The notes under the pieces were generated by a model that saw nothing but the letters and a program-made list of their open reading frames with translations, was not told the DNA's origin and searched no databases. A DNA stretch of 64,000 bases, from assembly GCA_016933255.1 (NCBI GenBank), contig JAFGBF010000022.1, positions 62,001-126,000 of the forward strand, read 5' to 3'. This stretch comes from Candidatus Krumholzibacteriota bacterium (GTDB taxonomy: Bacteria; Krumholzibacteriota; Krumholzibacteriia; Krumholzibacteriales; Krumholzibacteriaceae). A program made the translations under genes and the position numbers. Shown one piece after another: positions 1-7,522 of this stretch. How positions within the stretch are numbered: position 1 is the stretch's first letter; each line of letters begins with the position of its first letter.

Positions 1-214
1 TCAGACGCGGAGATCCTGAATCAAGGATCTTCATGTATTCTATCAATTCTTCATAATCGAATAGTTCTCTATCAGTACCCGGAGCGAATCCGAAATGTTC
101 GGCGGGAGAAATAATATCAGCGGCTGCAGATACTCGAGCGGCCGAAGAGAAGGATACTGCGGCGACAAAAAATAACAAGACCCCGATAGTGACTCTCAAA
201 CGGCACCTGTCCAT
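1..214 (-). CDS. Secreted M14-family zinc carboxypeptidase, N-terminal fragment
   Basis: Only the first 71 codons are present; the gene runs off the left edge. The ATG at 214 follows an AAAGGAGTT ribosome binding site. A basic start and hydrophobic stretch (about residues 5-25, ending near SSAARVSAAA) look like a signal peptide. The mature start reads ISPAEHFGFAPG, then DYEELIEYMKIL and SGSPR. That is the pattern preceding the catalytic domain in M14 (carboxypeptidase A-like) peptidases of many uncultured bacteria ('SP.E.FGF.PG' followed by a 'Y..L..Y...L...S.R' helix). No zinc ligands lie in this piece, so the family call rests on the leader alone. Expected role: extracytoplasmic protein or peptide degradation. 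Transcribed divergently from acetoacetyl-CoA synthetase. Confidence 0.6.
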   Translation of the reverse strand, partial: MDRCRLRVTIGVLLFFVAAVSFSSAARVSAAADIISPAEHFGFAPGTDRELFDYEELIEYMKILDSGSPRL

Positions 215-349
215 TTTCAACTCCTTTGTAGCATCGATCTTATTTTACCCCGCGTCTGATAACGCATCGCGGGACAATCAGGATTGTATCATACCGATTT
301 TCTGAAATAAATGATATCTTGATGGTCCTCTGCTATTTTAAGTTTCTTT

Positions 350-378
350 TTGACCTTATGGTAGATTGGGCATAGAAT
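350..378 (+). promoter_or_regulatory. Candidate sigma70-type promoter for acetoacetyl-CoA synthetase
   Basis: TTGACC (350-355), a 17-base spacer and TAGAAT (373-378), which match the -35 and -10 consensus at 5/6 each. It lies 64 bases before the ATG at 443. On the other strand between the two divergent genes, an inverted repeat CCCGCG / CGCGGG (about 247-272) lies upstream of the peptidase gene. Prediction from sequence only. Confidence 0.5.
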
Positions 379-442
379 GGCTTAAGGACGCATGATCAGA
401 CTGAATGAATATTAGCGCAATACTGCGAAAGGATGACTTTAT

Positions 443-2398
443 ATGGGAAAAATGATGTGGAAACCATCCAGAGAGAGAATAGAAAAGACGAATATGTACG
501 CTTTCACGAACTACATCAACGATAAGTACAAGGAGGACTTTTCCTCCTACGACGATCTCTGGGAATGGTCGATATCACATATCCCCTCTCTCTGGGAATC
601 GCTTTGGGATTATTTCGGGATCATTCATTCCGAACCTTATAAAGAGGTTCTGGCCGATGGCGACAAGATGCCAGGCGCAAAATGGTTCCCTGGCGCAAAG
701 CTGAATTTCGCGGAGAATCTTCTGCGATACAAAGATGACAGACCGGCAATAATATCGTCTGGCGAGTCGGGCAGGACAGTACGCATCACATATTCTGAAC
801 TTTATGAAAAGGTAGCGAGGCTGGCCTTATCCATGAGGAAAGTCGGCATCAGACCTGGAGACAGAGTAGCCGGTTTCATGCCGAATATCCCGGAGGCGAT
901 AGTCGCCATGCTCGCCGCTGCAAGTATCGGCGCCGCATGGTCATCCTGTTCTCCCGATTTCGGGATCAAGGGCGTGCTTGACAGGTTCGGACAGATCAGG
1001 CCCAAGCTGCTTTTCACCGCGAACGGATATTCCTATAACGGCAAGCTCTTTGATTCTCTCCAGCAGATAAAAGGCGTCCTTGAACAGCTTGATTCGATAG
1101 AAAAAGTGATCGTCGTCCCGTATACCGAAACAGCCCCCGATATCAGCCAGGTAGCCGGCAGTATCCTCTATGACGATTTTATCTCTGAAGAAACAGGACT
1201 GGAGATAGAGTTCGAACAACTTCCGTTCGAGCACCCGCTTTATATAATGTACTCTTCCGGAACGACCGGACTTCCAAAATGTATGGTCCAGAGCGCCGGA
1301 GGTATCCTGATACATCATATGAAGGAACTTGCCCTCCATACCGATGTCAAGCGTGACGACAGAATATTCTACTACACTACTTGCGGGTGGATGATGTGGA
1401 ACTGGCTGACAAGCTCCCTTGCCCTGGGAGCCGCTGTGGTACTCTTCGACGGTTCACCTTTCTATCCGGGACCGGAGAGGCTGTTCAAATTTGTAGAAGA
1501 AGAAAAGATCACGATCTTCGGCACCAGCGCGAAGTACCTTTCAGCTGTCAACAAATCGGGGTATATCCCGGCGGACAATCATGACTTAAAATCGCTCAAA
1601 TCAATACTTTCCACCGGTTCGCCTCTGCATGTGAGCGAATTTGATTTTGTCTATGCCAGCATAAAGAAGGATCTTTGCCTCTCTTCTATTGCCGGAGGGA
1701 CCGACCTGAACGGTTGTTTTGCTGCAGGCAATCCGGCCGGAGCGGTATATCGGGGCGAGCTTCAGTGCAGGACGCTGGGAATGAATGTAAGGGCTTTCGA
1801 TTCCAACGGAGAATCGGTCGAGCGGCAGCAGGGAGAACTTGTCTGCCTGTCCCCATTCCCGTCGATGCCGATAAGATTCTGGAATGATGAAGACGGCGAG
1901 AAATATCACAAGGCGTACTTCGCTGTCTATCCCAATATCTGGAGGCATGGAGATTTTATAGAGATAACCGAGAACAACGGCGTAATAATGTACGGAAGAT
2001 CAGACGCCACACTTAACCCCGGCGGCGTACGTATCGGAACAGCAGAGATATACCGCCAGATCGATACGATAGAAGAAATCAGGGACAGCCTTGTGATCGG
2101 GCAGGAATGGGACGAAGATGTGCGCGTGATCCTCTTCGTAGTCATGAATACCGGATTCGAGCTTACCGAGGAACTGAAGACTAAGATCAAAAAGACAATA
2201 AGAAAGAACGCCACTCCGAGACATGTGCCGGCGAAGATAATCGAGGTAGATGATATCCCGTATACGATCAATATGAAGAAGGTGGAGATAGCGGTAAAGA
2301 ACATCATACATGGAAAAGAGGTATTCAATCAGGACGCCCTCAGGAATCCTGAGGCACTTGAGATGTACAGAGACATCCCGGAACTTAAAGAAAAATAG
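443..2398 (+). CDS. aacS: Acetoacetyl-CoA synthetase
   Basis: A 651-residue ANL-superfamily adenylate-forming enzyme, the usual length for acetoacetate-CoA ligase. It activates acetoacetate with ATP and CoA in the cytoplasm. The AMP-binding P-loop reads YSSGTTGLPK (about residue 268). A GRSDAT-type hinge lies near residue 519 and the C-terminal domain ends with a MKKVE catalytic-lysine region, expected for the acyl-CoA-forming conformation. The N-terminal extension (SHIPSLWESLWDYF, GAKWFPGAKLNFAENLL) is typical of AacS and acetyl-CoA synthetase. The ATG follows GAAAGGATG at good distance. It stands alone on + and converges with an acyl-CoA operon, which suggests ketone-body or short-chain acid use. 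Propionyl- or acetyl-CoA synthetase is less likely because the length and N-terminal pattern favour AacS. Confidence 0.9.
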   Translation: MGKMMWKPSRERIEKTNMYAFTNYINDKYKEDFSSYDDLWEWSISHIPSLWESLWDYFGIIHSEPYKEVLADGDKMPGAKWFPGAKLNFAENLLRYKDDRPAIISSGESGRTVRITYSELYEKVARLALSMRKVGIRPGDRVAGFMPNIPEAIVAMLAAASIGAAWSSCSPDFGIKGVLDRFGQIRPKLLFTANGYSYNGKLFDSLQQIKGVLEQLDSIEKVIVVPYTETAPDISQVAGSILYDDFISEETGLEIEFEQLPFEHPLYIMYSSGTTGLPKCMVQSAGGILIHHMKELALHTDVKRDDRIFYYTTCGWMMWNWLTSSLALGAAVVLFDGSPFYPGPERLFKFVEEEKITIFGTSAKYLSAVNKSGYIPADNHDLKSLKSILSTGSPLHVSEFDFVYASIKKDLCLSSIAGGTDLNGCFAAGNPAGAVYRGELQCRTLGMNVRAFDSNGESVERQQGELVCLSPFPSMPIRFWNDEDGEKYHKAYFAVYPNIWRHGDFIEITENNGVIMYGRSDATLNPGGVRIGTAEIYRQIDTIEEIRDSLVIGQEWDEDVRVILFVVMNTGFELTEELKTKIKKTIRKNATPRHVPAKIIEVDDIPYTINMKKVEIAVKNIIHGKEVFNQDALRNPEALEMYRDIPELKEK

Positions 2399-2417
2399 CA
2401 CCCTCTGAACAGGCAAT

Positions 2418-2454
2418 AAAAAGAGGCTGCCGACAGCTTCCCGTCTGCAGCCTC
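2418..2454 (-). terminator. Rho-independent terminator of the acyl-CoA operon
   Basis: Perfect 8-base arms GAGGCTGC (2423-2430) and GCAGCCTC (2447-2454), followed on the minus strand by TTTTT (2418-2422). It lies just after the acyl-CoA dehydrogenase stop and between convergent genes, so it may also stop + transcription from aacS, though that side has a weaker T-tract. Confidence 0.75.
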
Positions 2455-2478
2455 CTGTATATCTTGTTTTGGCTGATA

Positions 2479-3636
2479 TCAGAGGTCAAAACAGCCGATA
2501 TGCCTCGAAATGACCAGCCTCTGTATCTCGGAAGTCCCTTCTCCAATCGTCAGGAGCTTGTAATCCCTGTAGAACCTCTCGATATCGTATTCTTTCATAA
2601 GGCCGTATCCCCCGAAGATCTGAACAGCCTCATCAACGACCTTTCCCATGACCTCCGAGCAGTAGAGCTTGGACATAGCCGCCTGCTTCGAGAACGGCAA
2701 TCCGGCATCCTTCAGGGCGCACGCTTTATACAATAGCGCTCTTGCAGCCTCTATCGATGTAGCCATATCGGAAAGCTTGAACGAGTTTACCTGAAACGTA
2801 GATATCGCTTTCCCGAACTGCTCGCGCTCGCGTGAGTACCTGAGCGCCAGTTCGAAAGCGCCCTGAGCTCCTCCAAGCCCCATAGCAGCAATCGCCAGCC
2901 TTCCGTTATCAAGCGTCTCGAGCATCTGATGAAATCCTTCTCCCCGCTTGCCAAGAAGATTCTCTTCAGGGACCCTGCAGCCGTCAAAAAAGAGCTCGCC
3001 TGTATCCGAGGCCCTCCACATCATCTTGCCGGTCATCTTTCTGGCTTCAAACCCCGGAGTTCCGTTAGGGACGAGAATGCAGGAGACCTCATTCCTTCCA
3101 TCCGTTCTCTCCCCCGTTTTTGCCTGCACGGTGCATATCGCTGAAATCGGGGATGAAGAGTTGGTGATAAAGATCTTGCTCCCGTCTATAACCCACTGAC
3201 CCTTTTCAAGCCTCGCGGAAGTCTTGCTCGCACCTGCATCGGACCCGGCATCCGGTTCAGTCAGTCCGAAAGAAGCGAGGATCTCGCCTTTACAGAGACG
3301 GGGAAGCCATTCACTCTTCTGATCTTCATTTCCATAATAAAAGATGGGGCCTATCCCCAGAGAATTCCCTGCGGCAACAGTCGCGGCATGCGATCCATCC
3401 ACTCTTGCGAGTTCTTCGACGGCGATGATATAGGAGAGGTATCCCATATCTGATCCGCCGTATTTCTCATCGACGGTGATCCCGAACAATCCGATCTCGG
3501 CCATCTTGGCTGTCAGCTCAAGAGAGAACTCTTCCTTCTCATCAAGCTCCTGAGCCCTGGGAGCGATCTCGCTCTCTGCAAAATCCCTAATAGAGGATCT
3601 CAGGACTCTCTGATCTTCTGTTAATCCGTAATCGAT
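2479..3636 (-). CDS. Acyl-CoA dehydrogenase, apparent ATC start
   Basis: FAD-dependent acyl-CoA dehydrogenase that makes a trans-2-enoyl-CoA and normally passes electrons to electron-transfer flavoprotein. The C-terminal EGTSEIQR contains the usual catalytic Glu (about residue 366 of 385), and FGLTEPDAGSDA is the FAD/substrate-loop signature. The first ATG in frame (3504) would give only 341 residues and remove the conserved N-terminal helix. Reading upstream gives DYGLTEDQRVLRSS and DFAESEIAPRAQELDEKEEF, a textbook ACAD start. This begins at an ATC codon (3634-3636) placed 7 bases after GGAGG, with no ATG, GTG or TTG between. I therefore call an ATC start, or a base error in an ATG. Last gene of the thiolase-like/DUF35/ACAD operon. 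Confidence 0.85.
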   Translation of the reverse strand: MDYGLTEDQRVLRSSIRDFAESEIAPRAQELDEKEEFSLELTAKMAEIGLFGITVDEKYGGSDMGYLSYIIAVEELARVDGSHAATVAAGNSLGIGPIFYYGNEDQKSEWLPRLCKGEILASFGLTEPDAGSDAGASKTSARLEKGQWVIDGSKIFITNSSSPISAICTVQAKTGERTDGRNEVSCILVPNGTPGFEARKMTGKMMWRASDTGELFFDGCRVPEENLLGKRGEGFHQMLETLDNGRLAIAAMGLGGAQGAFELALRYSREREQFGKAISTFQVNSFKLSDMATSIEAARALLYKACALKDAGLPFSKQAAMSKLYCSEVMGKVVDEAVQIFGGYGLMKEYDIERFYRDYKLLTIGEGTSEIQRLVISRHIGCFDL

Positions 3637-3674
3637 GTTATTCCTCCAGTTATATCGGTTATTTAAACTAAATT

Positions 3675-4265
3675 CTAAAAACTGAACCCCTCCGGAAGCT
3701 CCTCTTTCGGAGTCCCTTCAAGGACCCAGGAAAGATCCAGGATCGTATAGGTGGGATTCTTCGTTCTAAAAATGGGGACCACTTTTTTCCCTATCTCCGG
3801 TTCCCCGACAGAAAGATAACTCATCAATATCGTATCTACGCCCTCGAACTCGATATTTATGAACTTGATCGGTTTATCGAGGAGATTGAAAGCGCCTGAC
3901 CGTTCACATACCATAAACGTATGTATTATCGCCTTTTTCTTCGCTGTCTCCGTCATATCGATCACGGTGTTTTTCCCAAGGCAATCGGCGCAATGGATCC
4001 TGAACGGCTGATAGACAGTCCCCTTGTATTCGCAATCCGGATTATCGCAACGTGTGCCGAGCAGCTTTCCTTCTCCGAGAGCCTCAAAAAACGGCGCTTC
4101 TCCGCCGTACATATGAATATATGTCATATCTCTCGGGTTAGTCACACCCATCAGTTTCCAGCCGTCGTCCGCGTTGCGAATAGGCATATTCGGTGTCAGA
4201 TGGTGAAAATTGCCTTTAAGCTTGTACTTTCCGCCTTTAACAAATACCTGTCCGATCATACTCAT
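3675..4265 (-). CDS. DUF35 OB-fold/zinc-ribbon acyl-CoA-associated protein
   Basis: 196 residues. A rubredoxin-like zinc ribbon (TRCDNPDCEYKG then HCADC, about residues 72-97) is followed by an OB-fold (IIHTFMVCERSG, IEFEGVDTILMSYL). Proteins of this family form complexes with thiolase-superfamily enzymes, for example the archaeal acetoacetyl-CoA thiolase/HMG-CoA synthase complex and the steroid aldolase Ltp2-ChsH2. They act as scaffold or CoA-binding partner. The N-terminal extension of about 60 residues before the ribbon is longer than in the smallest members. Good ribosome binding site AAAGGAGAA. It starts 25 bases after the thiolase-like gene, as expected for a partner subunit. Confidence 0.85.
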   Translation of the reverse strand: MSMIGQVFVKGGKYKLKGNFHHLTPNMPIRNADDGWKLMGVTNPRDMTYIHMYGGEAPFFEALGEGKLLGTRCDNPDCEYKGTVYQPFRIHCADCLGKNTVIDMTETAKKKAIIHTFMVCERSGAFNLLDKPIKFINIEFEGVDTILMSYLSVGEPEIGKKVVPIFRTKNPTYTILDLSWVLEGTPKEELPEGFSF

Positions 4266-4290
4266 AATAATTCTCCTTTAAGCAAAAGAC

Positions 4291-5715
4291 CTATAACAGG
4301 TGATCAGGATCCATCAGTATAGTCGAAGTGACATGAGAGCCTACTCCGGCGTGGCTAATAGCCATCCCCCGTTTCGCTCCCTTGACCTGAAGGTCTGTCC
4401 AGTCTTTCGGCTTTTTACGGCCGAACTCTTTCCACCTTTTATCGTCACCGTGGATCTCCGCCCATCTATTCCATATATGCGTAGCGACTTCGAACGTCTG
4501 CATTATGCCTGTCGCTCCTACAGCGTGCATGCACCCGATAAGGCCGCCTGATATATTCGAGGGAAGTTTCCCCGGTTTTCCGGTCTTAGGATTTGTATGG
4601 TAGCAGTCTCCTGATTCGACATAGTCGCGTCCCTCGCCGTAAGGCCTGATACCGATATCCTCGTAAGTCTGCACATCGCTGATGGTGAATGCGTCATGGA
4701 GTTCGACCAGGTCAAGGTCTTCAAGAGGATCTTTGACCCCGGCCATCCTGTACCCGTACCATGCTGCCATCCTGGCCCCGAGGAAACCTGTAAACCCGGG
4801 ATACCTGTCGCCTCCGGGGAATCTCTTGCCAAGGTCCTTGTACTGATCCGCATTCTCGTTAGGCAGCAAGGGGATTTCCATGTCGCGCCTGTCAGCGGGC
4901 CTTAACGTATGTGAACCGGCAGCAACCCAGATCCTGAGCGGCTTGTGAGGTGAATCTTTCGTCATCTCTTCAGCAGTCTTTTCGTCGCAGATGATCGCGC
5001 AGGCGGCCCCTACGCTCATGAGGCAGCAATCAAGAGCTCTCAGAGGATAGGCTACTACCGGCGAGTTGATCACGTCATCTACAGTGATCTTCATCGGAGA
5101 CTGCGCGTACGGGTTCATTCTCGCGTACCCGTGATGTTTAACGGCGATTTCGGCGAGTGTCCGTCGAAAAGAATCCTCAGCCTTGCCGAAGATCTGCCAG
5201 TATCTCTGAGCCATCACCGCATAATATCCGGTATAAATATGCCCAAGCGGAGATTCCCAGTCCTTGTCAGCAGCACAGGAGATAAGGAAGTTCCCTTCAT
5301 CTGTCGGGACCTCATCCATCCTTTCCCACCCCATAGCAAGAACACAATCCGAATAACCGGAAGCTACAGCCTTGACCGCTTCCCATAGAGTCGAACCTCC
5401 CGTAGCTCCGCCGGTCTTTACGCCTATATTACCCAGCGGATCAAGCCCGAGCCTGTCATGGATCACAGCTTCTCCAAGCAGCTGGTCTCCAAAGTGGTCA
5501 GCAAAATGACCGTAGTAGCAGGAATGGATATAACTCTTCAATTCAGCTGGCGACATCCCGATCAGCTCTGACGCCTGAGTCAGGGCGTCTATGCACAATT
5601 CCTCGGTCCTCTTTTCCGGGATAGCCCTTCCAAATTTCGACTGGCCCGCAGTAACAAGGTAGACCGGCCTCATCAATTTCGGTATTTTAAGCTGCTGTTT
5701 ACTGAACTTGATCAT
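4291..5715 (-). CDS. Thiolase-superfamily (SCP2-like) protein lacking the nucleophilic cysteine
   Basis: 474 residues with the SCPx-type thiolase fold: LVTAGQSKFGR at the start, VASGYSDCVLAMGWERM, ELHDAFTISDVQTYEDIG, and a C-terminal GCMHAVGATG motif with the conserved His. At the position of the acyl-accepting Cys (family 'ACASGG'), this protein has KTGGATGGS, so Gly103 replaces Cys. The second catalytic Cys near the C-terminus is also absent (SHAGVGSH). It therefore cannot form the usual acyl-enzyme. Thiolase-like aldolases that pair with DUF35 proteins also dispense with that chemistry, so a retro-aldol or non-covalent condensation role is plausible (inference). First gene of the operon, with ribosome binding site AAGGAG. 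Confidence 0.8.
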   Translation of the reverse strand: MIKFSKQQLKIPKLMRPVYLVTAGQSKFGRAIPEKRTEELCIDALTQASELIGMSPAELKSYIHSCYYGHFADHFGDQLLGEAVIHDRLGLDPLGNIGVKTGGATGGSTLWEAVKAVASGYSDCVLAMGWERMDEVPTDEGNFLISCAADKDWESPLGHIYTGYYAVMAQRYWQIFGKAEDSFRRTLAEIAVKHHGYARMNPYAQSPMKITVDDVINSPVVAYPLRALDCCLMSVGAACAIICDEKTAEEMTKDSPHKPLRIWVAAGSHTLRPADRRDMEIPLLPNENADQYKDLGKRFPGGDRYPGFTGFLGARMAAWYGYRMAGVKDPLEDLDLVELHDAFTISDVQTYEDIGIRPYGEGRDYVESGDCYHTNPKTGKPGKLPSNISGGLIGCMHAVGATGIMQTFEVATHIWNRWAEIHGDDKRWKEFGRKKPKDWTDLQVKGAKRGMAISHAGVGSHVTSTILMDPDHLL

Positions 5716-5817
5716 ACTTTCTACTCCTTACGCTGAAAACTACAGACTATTTACAATATATCGAAGGGATACCTTACCAGAAGGACGGATCGATGTCCAT
5801 ATTTTTTAGGAGGAGCG

Positions 5818-5847
5818 TTGAACGACCTGGTCAATTTGTGATATACT
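5818..5847 (+). promoter_or_regulatory. Candidate promoter for the small secreted protein
   Basis: TTGAAC (5818-5823), 18-base spacer, TATACT (5842-5847), 34 bases before the TTG start at 5882. Sequence-only prediction. Confidence 0.4.
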
Positions 5848-5881
5848 TGTCATCAGCAGGTCTGTTTGAGAGGAGAGAAGA

Positions 5882-6436
5882 TTGAGCAAGGCATCATTAC
5901 CTGTGGCTACCCTGACAGCTGTTCTCACATTTATATTATTTACGGATAGTTTTTCTGCCGAAGTAACCTGTTTTAACGGATCGTCACTCAGCGGCATAGA
6001 TGGACTGGATGTAGATGTAGTATGTAATCCGCTTGCCGAAGAAATACTCTTTCACCGGTCGCTGGTCAGGGATTATACGATAAAACATCTTGCCGGCGCT
6101 GGTGTAGAGATCTCGGAATCGCTGCAGCCCGGGTCGGGAATGATCGCGATATCTGTAGCTACAGTCCCGATGTCGACGGGAGCCGATACCGAAAGGTTGG
6201 CGACTACTTTGAATATCGACCTTAACAGGGCCTCTCTCTGCCTCCTCGAAGATGACGAGTTTCACGCTATAGCATCTATTGTATGGGAAGAAGACAGGCT
6301 GATCGTCTCAAGCGGGGATGAGACGAGAGAAGTGATCCTTGAGATATTGTCAGGAGCCCTCGACAAACTGGTAAACGATCTGCGCAGCGCCGATCCCGGC
6401 AAGTATACCGTCTCCTCCCTTGAATCGCGGGAATGA
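5882..6436 (+). CDS. Secreted hypothetical protein
   Basis: 184 residues, family not recognised. It starts at a TTG preceded by AGAGGAGAG. The first 26 residues (VATLTAVLTFILFTDSFSAE) look like a signal peptide ending at SFSA-E. The mature part has two Cys and an alternating strand/helix pattern; there are no transmembrane segments, lipobox or known catalytic motif. LIVSSGDETREVILEILSGALDKLVNDLR could be a short helix-rich end. It lies between the divergent thiolase operon and the convergent dehydratase gene, so the context gives no function. Confidence 0.6.
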   Translation: MSKASLPVATLTAVLTFILFTDSFSAEVTCFNGSSLSGIDGLDVDVVCNPLAEEILFHRSLVRDYTIKHLAGAGVEISESLQPGSGMIAISVATVPMSTGADTERLATTLNIDLNRASLCLLEDDEFHAIASIVWEEDRLIVSSGDETREVILEILSGALDKLVNDLRSADPGKYTVSSLESRE

Positions 6437-6459
6437 CAGCCGGGGTTCCGCGTACCCGT

Positions 6460-7419
6460 TCAGAGTATCTTTTCGAGAGTCTTTTCACTGACATTGCCTC
6501 CGCAGATGATTATTACTATCTTCTTACCCCTGAAACGATCTTTCATCTTCAGATAGGAAGCTATCGCGACTGCGGCGGCTCCTTCGATCAACATGCCTCT
6601 ATTTCGTATAAAGGCTGCCATACTCTCTCTTATCTCTTCCTCTGTAACCGCCATAAAATCATCAACATACATCTTGCAGAAATCGAATGTCACGCTTCCC
6701 GGCTCAAGCCCTCCCGCAGTTCCGTCAGAGAGAGTAGGCAGAGAAGGGATATCCAGTATTTTGCCTGCCTTTACCGATTCGATCATTACCATCGAATTGA
6801 CCGGAGAACATCCTATTACCTCAATACCCGGAAATACCCCTTTAAGATATCCTGCGACACCCGAAATCAGTCCGCCGCCTCCAAGTGAAAGAAAAACCGC
6901 GTCTATGGCCGGAAGCTGCCTTTCCAGTTCGAGCCCGATCGTCCCCTGTCCCCCTATTACTTCCCTGTCGTTATATGGAGATATGTATGTCATCGATCTT
7001 TGCTGGGCAAAATTTCTGGCATAGGTCTCTGTCTCGGCGTTATCGGTGCCATGCCTTTCGATCTTCACTCCGAAGCTGCTTATAAGCCTCAGTTTTTCTT
7101 CTGAAGCGCCTTCCGGAACAAATACTGTCCCATTGCCTCCGGCTATTTTGAGGCCGTAAGCTACAGCCGCTCCATGATTTCCTGTCGAAGCGGTTACAAC
7201 GCCTTTCTCCTTACGGGCACTCGATAAGGACAGGATCTTGCTGAGAGCTCCCCGCGCCTTGAACGAACCTGTGTGCTGAAGGTTCTCAAGCTTGACGCTT
7301 ACATCCGCTTCACCCTCGAGGCTGAGATACTCTGAATTTTCAACTGCGGTCTCTACGATATACGGACGTATTCGCGATTCGGCACACAGGACCTCTTCTA
7401 TTACGTCAAAAGTCTTGAT
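6460..7419 (-). CDS. PLP-dependent serine/threonine dehydratase (IlvA/TdcB-like), apparent ATC start
   Basis: 319 residues, fold type II PLP enzyme without a C-terminal ACT domain, the catabolic TdcB or serine racemase/dehydratase size. ENLQHTGSFKARGA holds the PLP lysine, ASTGNHGAAVAYG is the phosphate-site region, and LGGGGLISG is the tetraglycine loop. It deaminates threonine or serine to 2-oxobutyrate or pyruvate. The first GTG in frame (7068) lies after the catalytic lysine and would give an inactive stub. An in-frame TAA at 7432-7434 bounds the gene upstream, and the only well-placed start is ATC (7417-7419), 7 bases after AAAGGAG. The protein then begins (M)KTFDVIEE, matching the family's usual first residues. 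Downstream of the redox block on the same strand but after a terminator, so probably its own unit. Confidence 0.85.
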   Translation of the reverse strand: MKTFDVIEEVLCAESRIRPYIVETAVENSEYLSLEGEADVSVKLENLQHTGSFKARGALSKILSLSSARKEKGVVTASTGNHGAAVAYGLKIAGGNGTVFVPEGASEEKLRLISSFGVKIERHGTDNAETETYARNFAQQRSMTYISPYNDREVIGGQGTIGLELERQLPAIDAVFLSLGGGGLISGVAGYLKGVFPGIEVIGCSPVNSMVMIESVKAGKILDIPSLPTLSDGTAGGLEPGSVTFDFCKMYVDDFMAVTEEEIRESMAAFIRNRGMLIEGAAAVAIASYLKMKDRFRGKKIVIIICGGNVSEKTLEKIL

Positions 7420-7437
7420 CCCGGAACTCCTTTACAG

Positions 7438-7482
7438 AAAATAAAAAAACGGGCCGCCGATAAAGTTATACCCGACGGACCG
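7438..7482 (-). terminator. Terminator at the end of the Hdr redox block
   Basis: On the minus strand CGGTCCGTCGG and TCGGCGGCCCG pair imperfectly (one mismatch, two G-U) around an 11-base loop and are followed by TTTTTTTATTTT. It lies 40 bases after the stop of the NuoG-HdrA gene and before the dehydratase gene. Confidence 0.7.
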
Positions 7483-7522
7483 TCAGATTTCAACAATCTT
7501 AAAAAACCGGAGTCAAAAAAGA

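Noticed and set aside
5811-5844. Seven-codon ORF behind a strong AGGAGG (TTG AAC GAC ... TGA)
   Set aside because: It overlaps the candidate promoter boxes, is too short to judge and has no regulatory structure around it.
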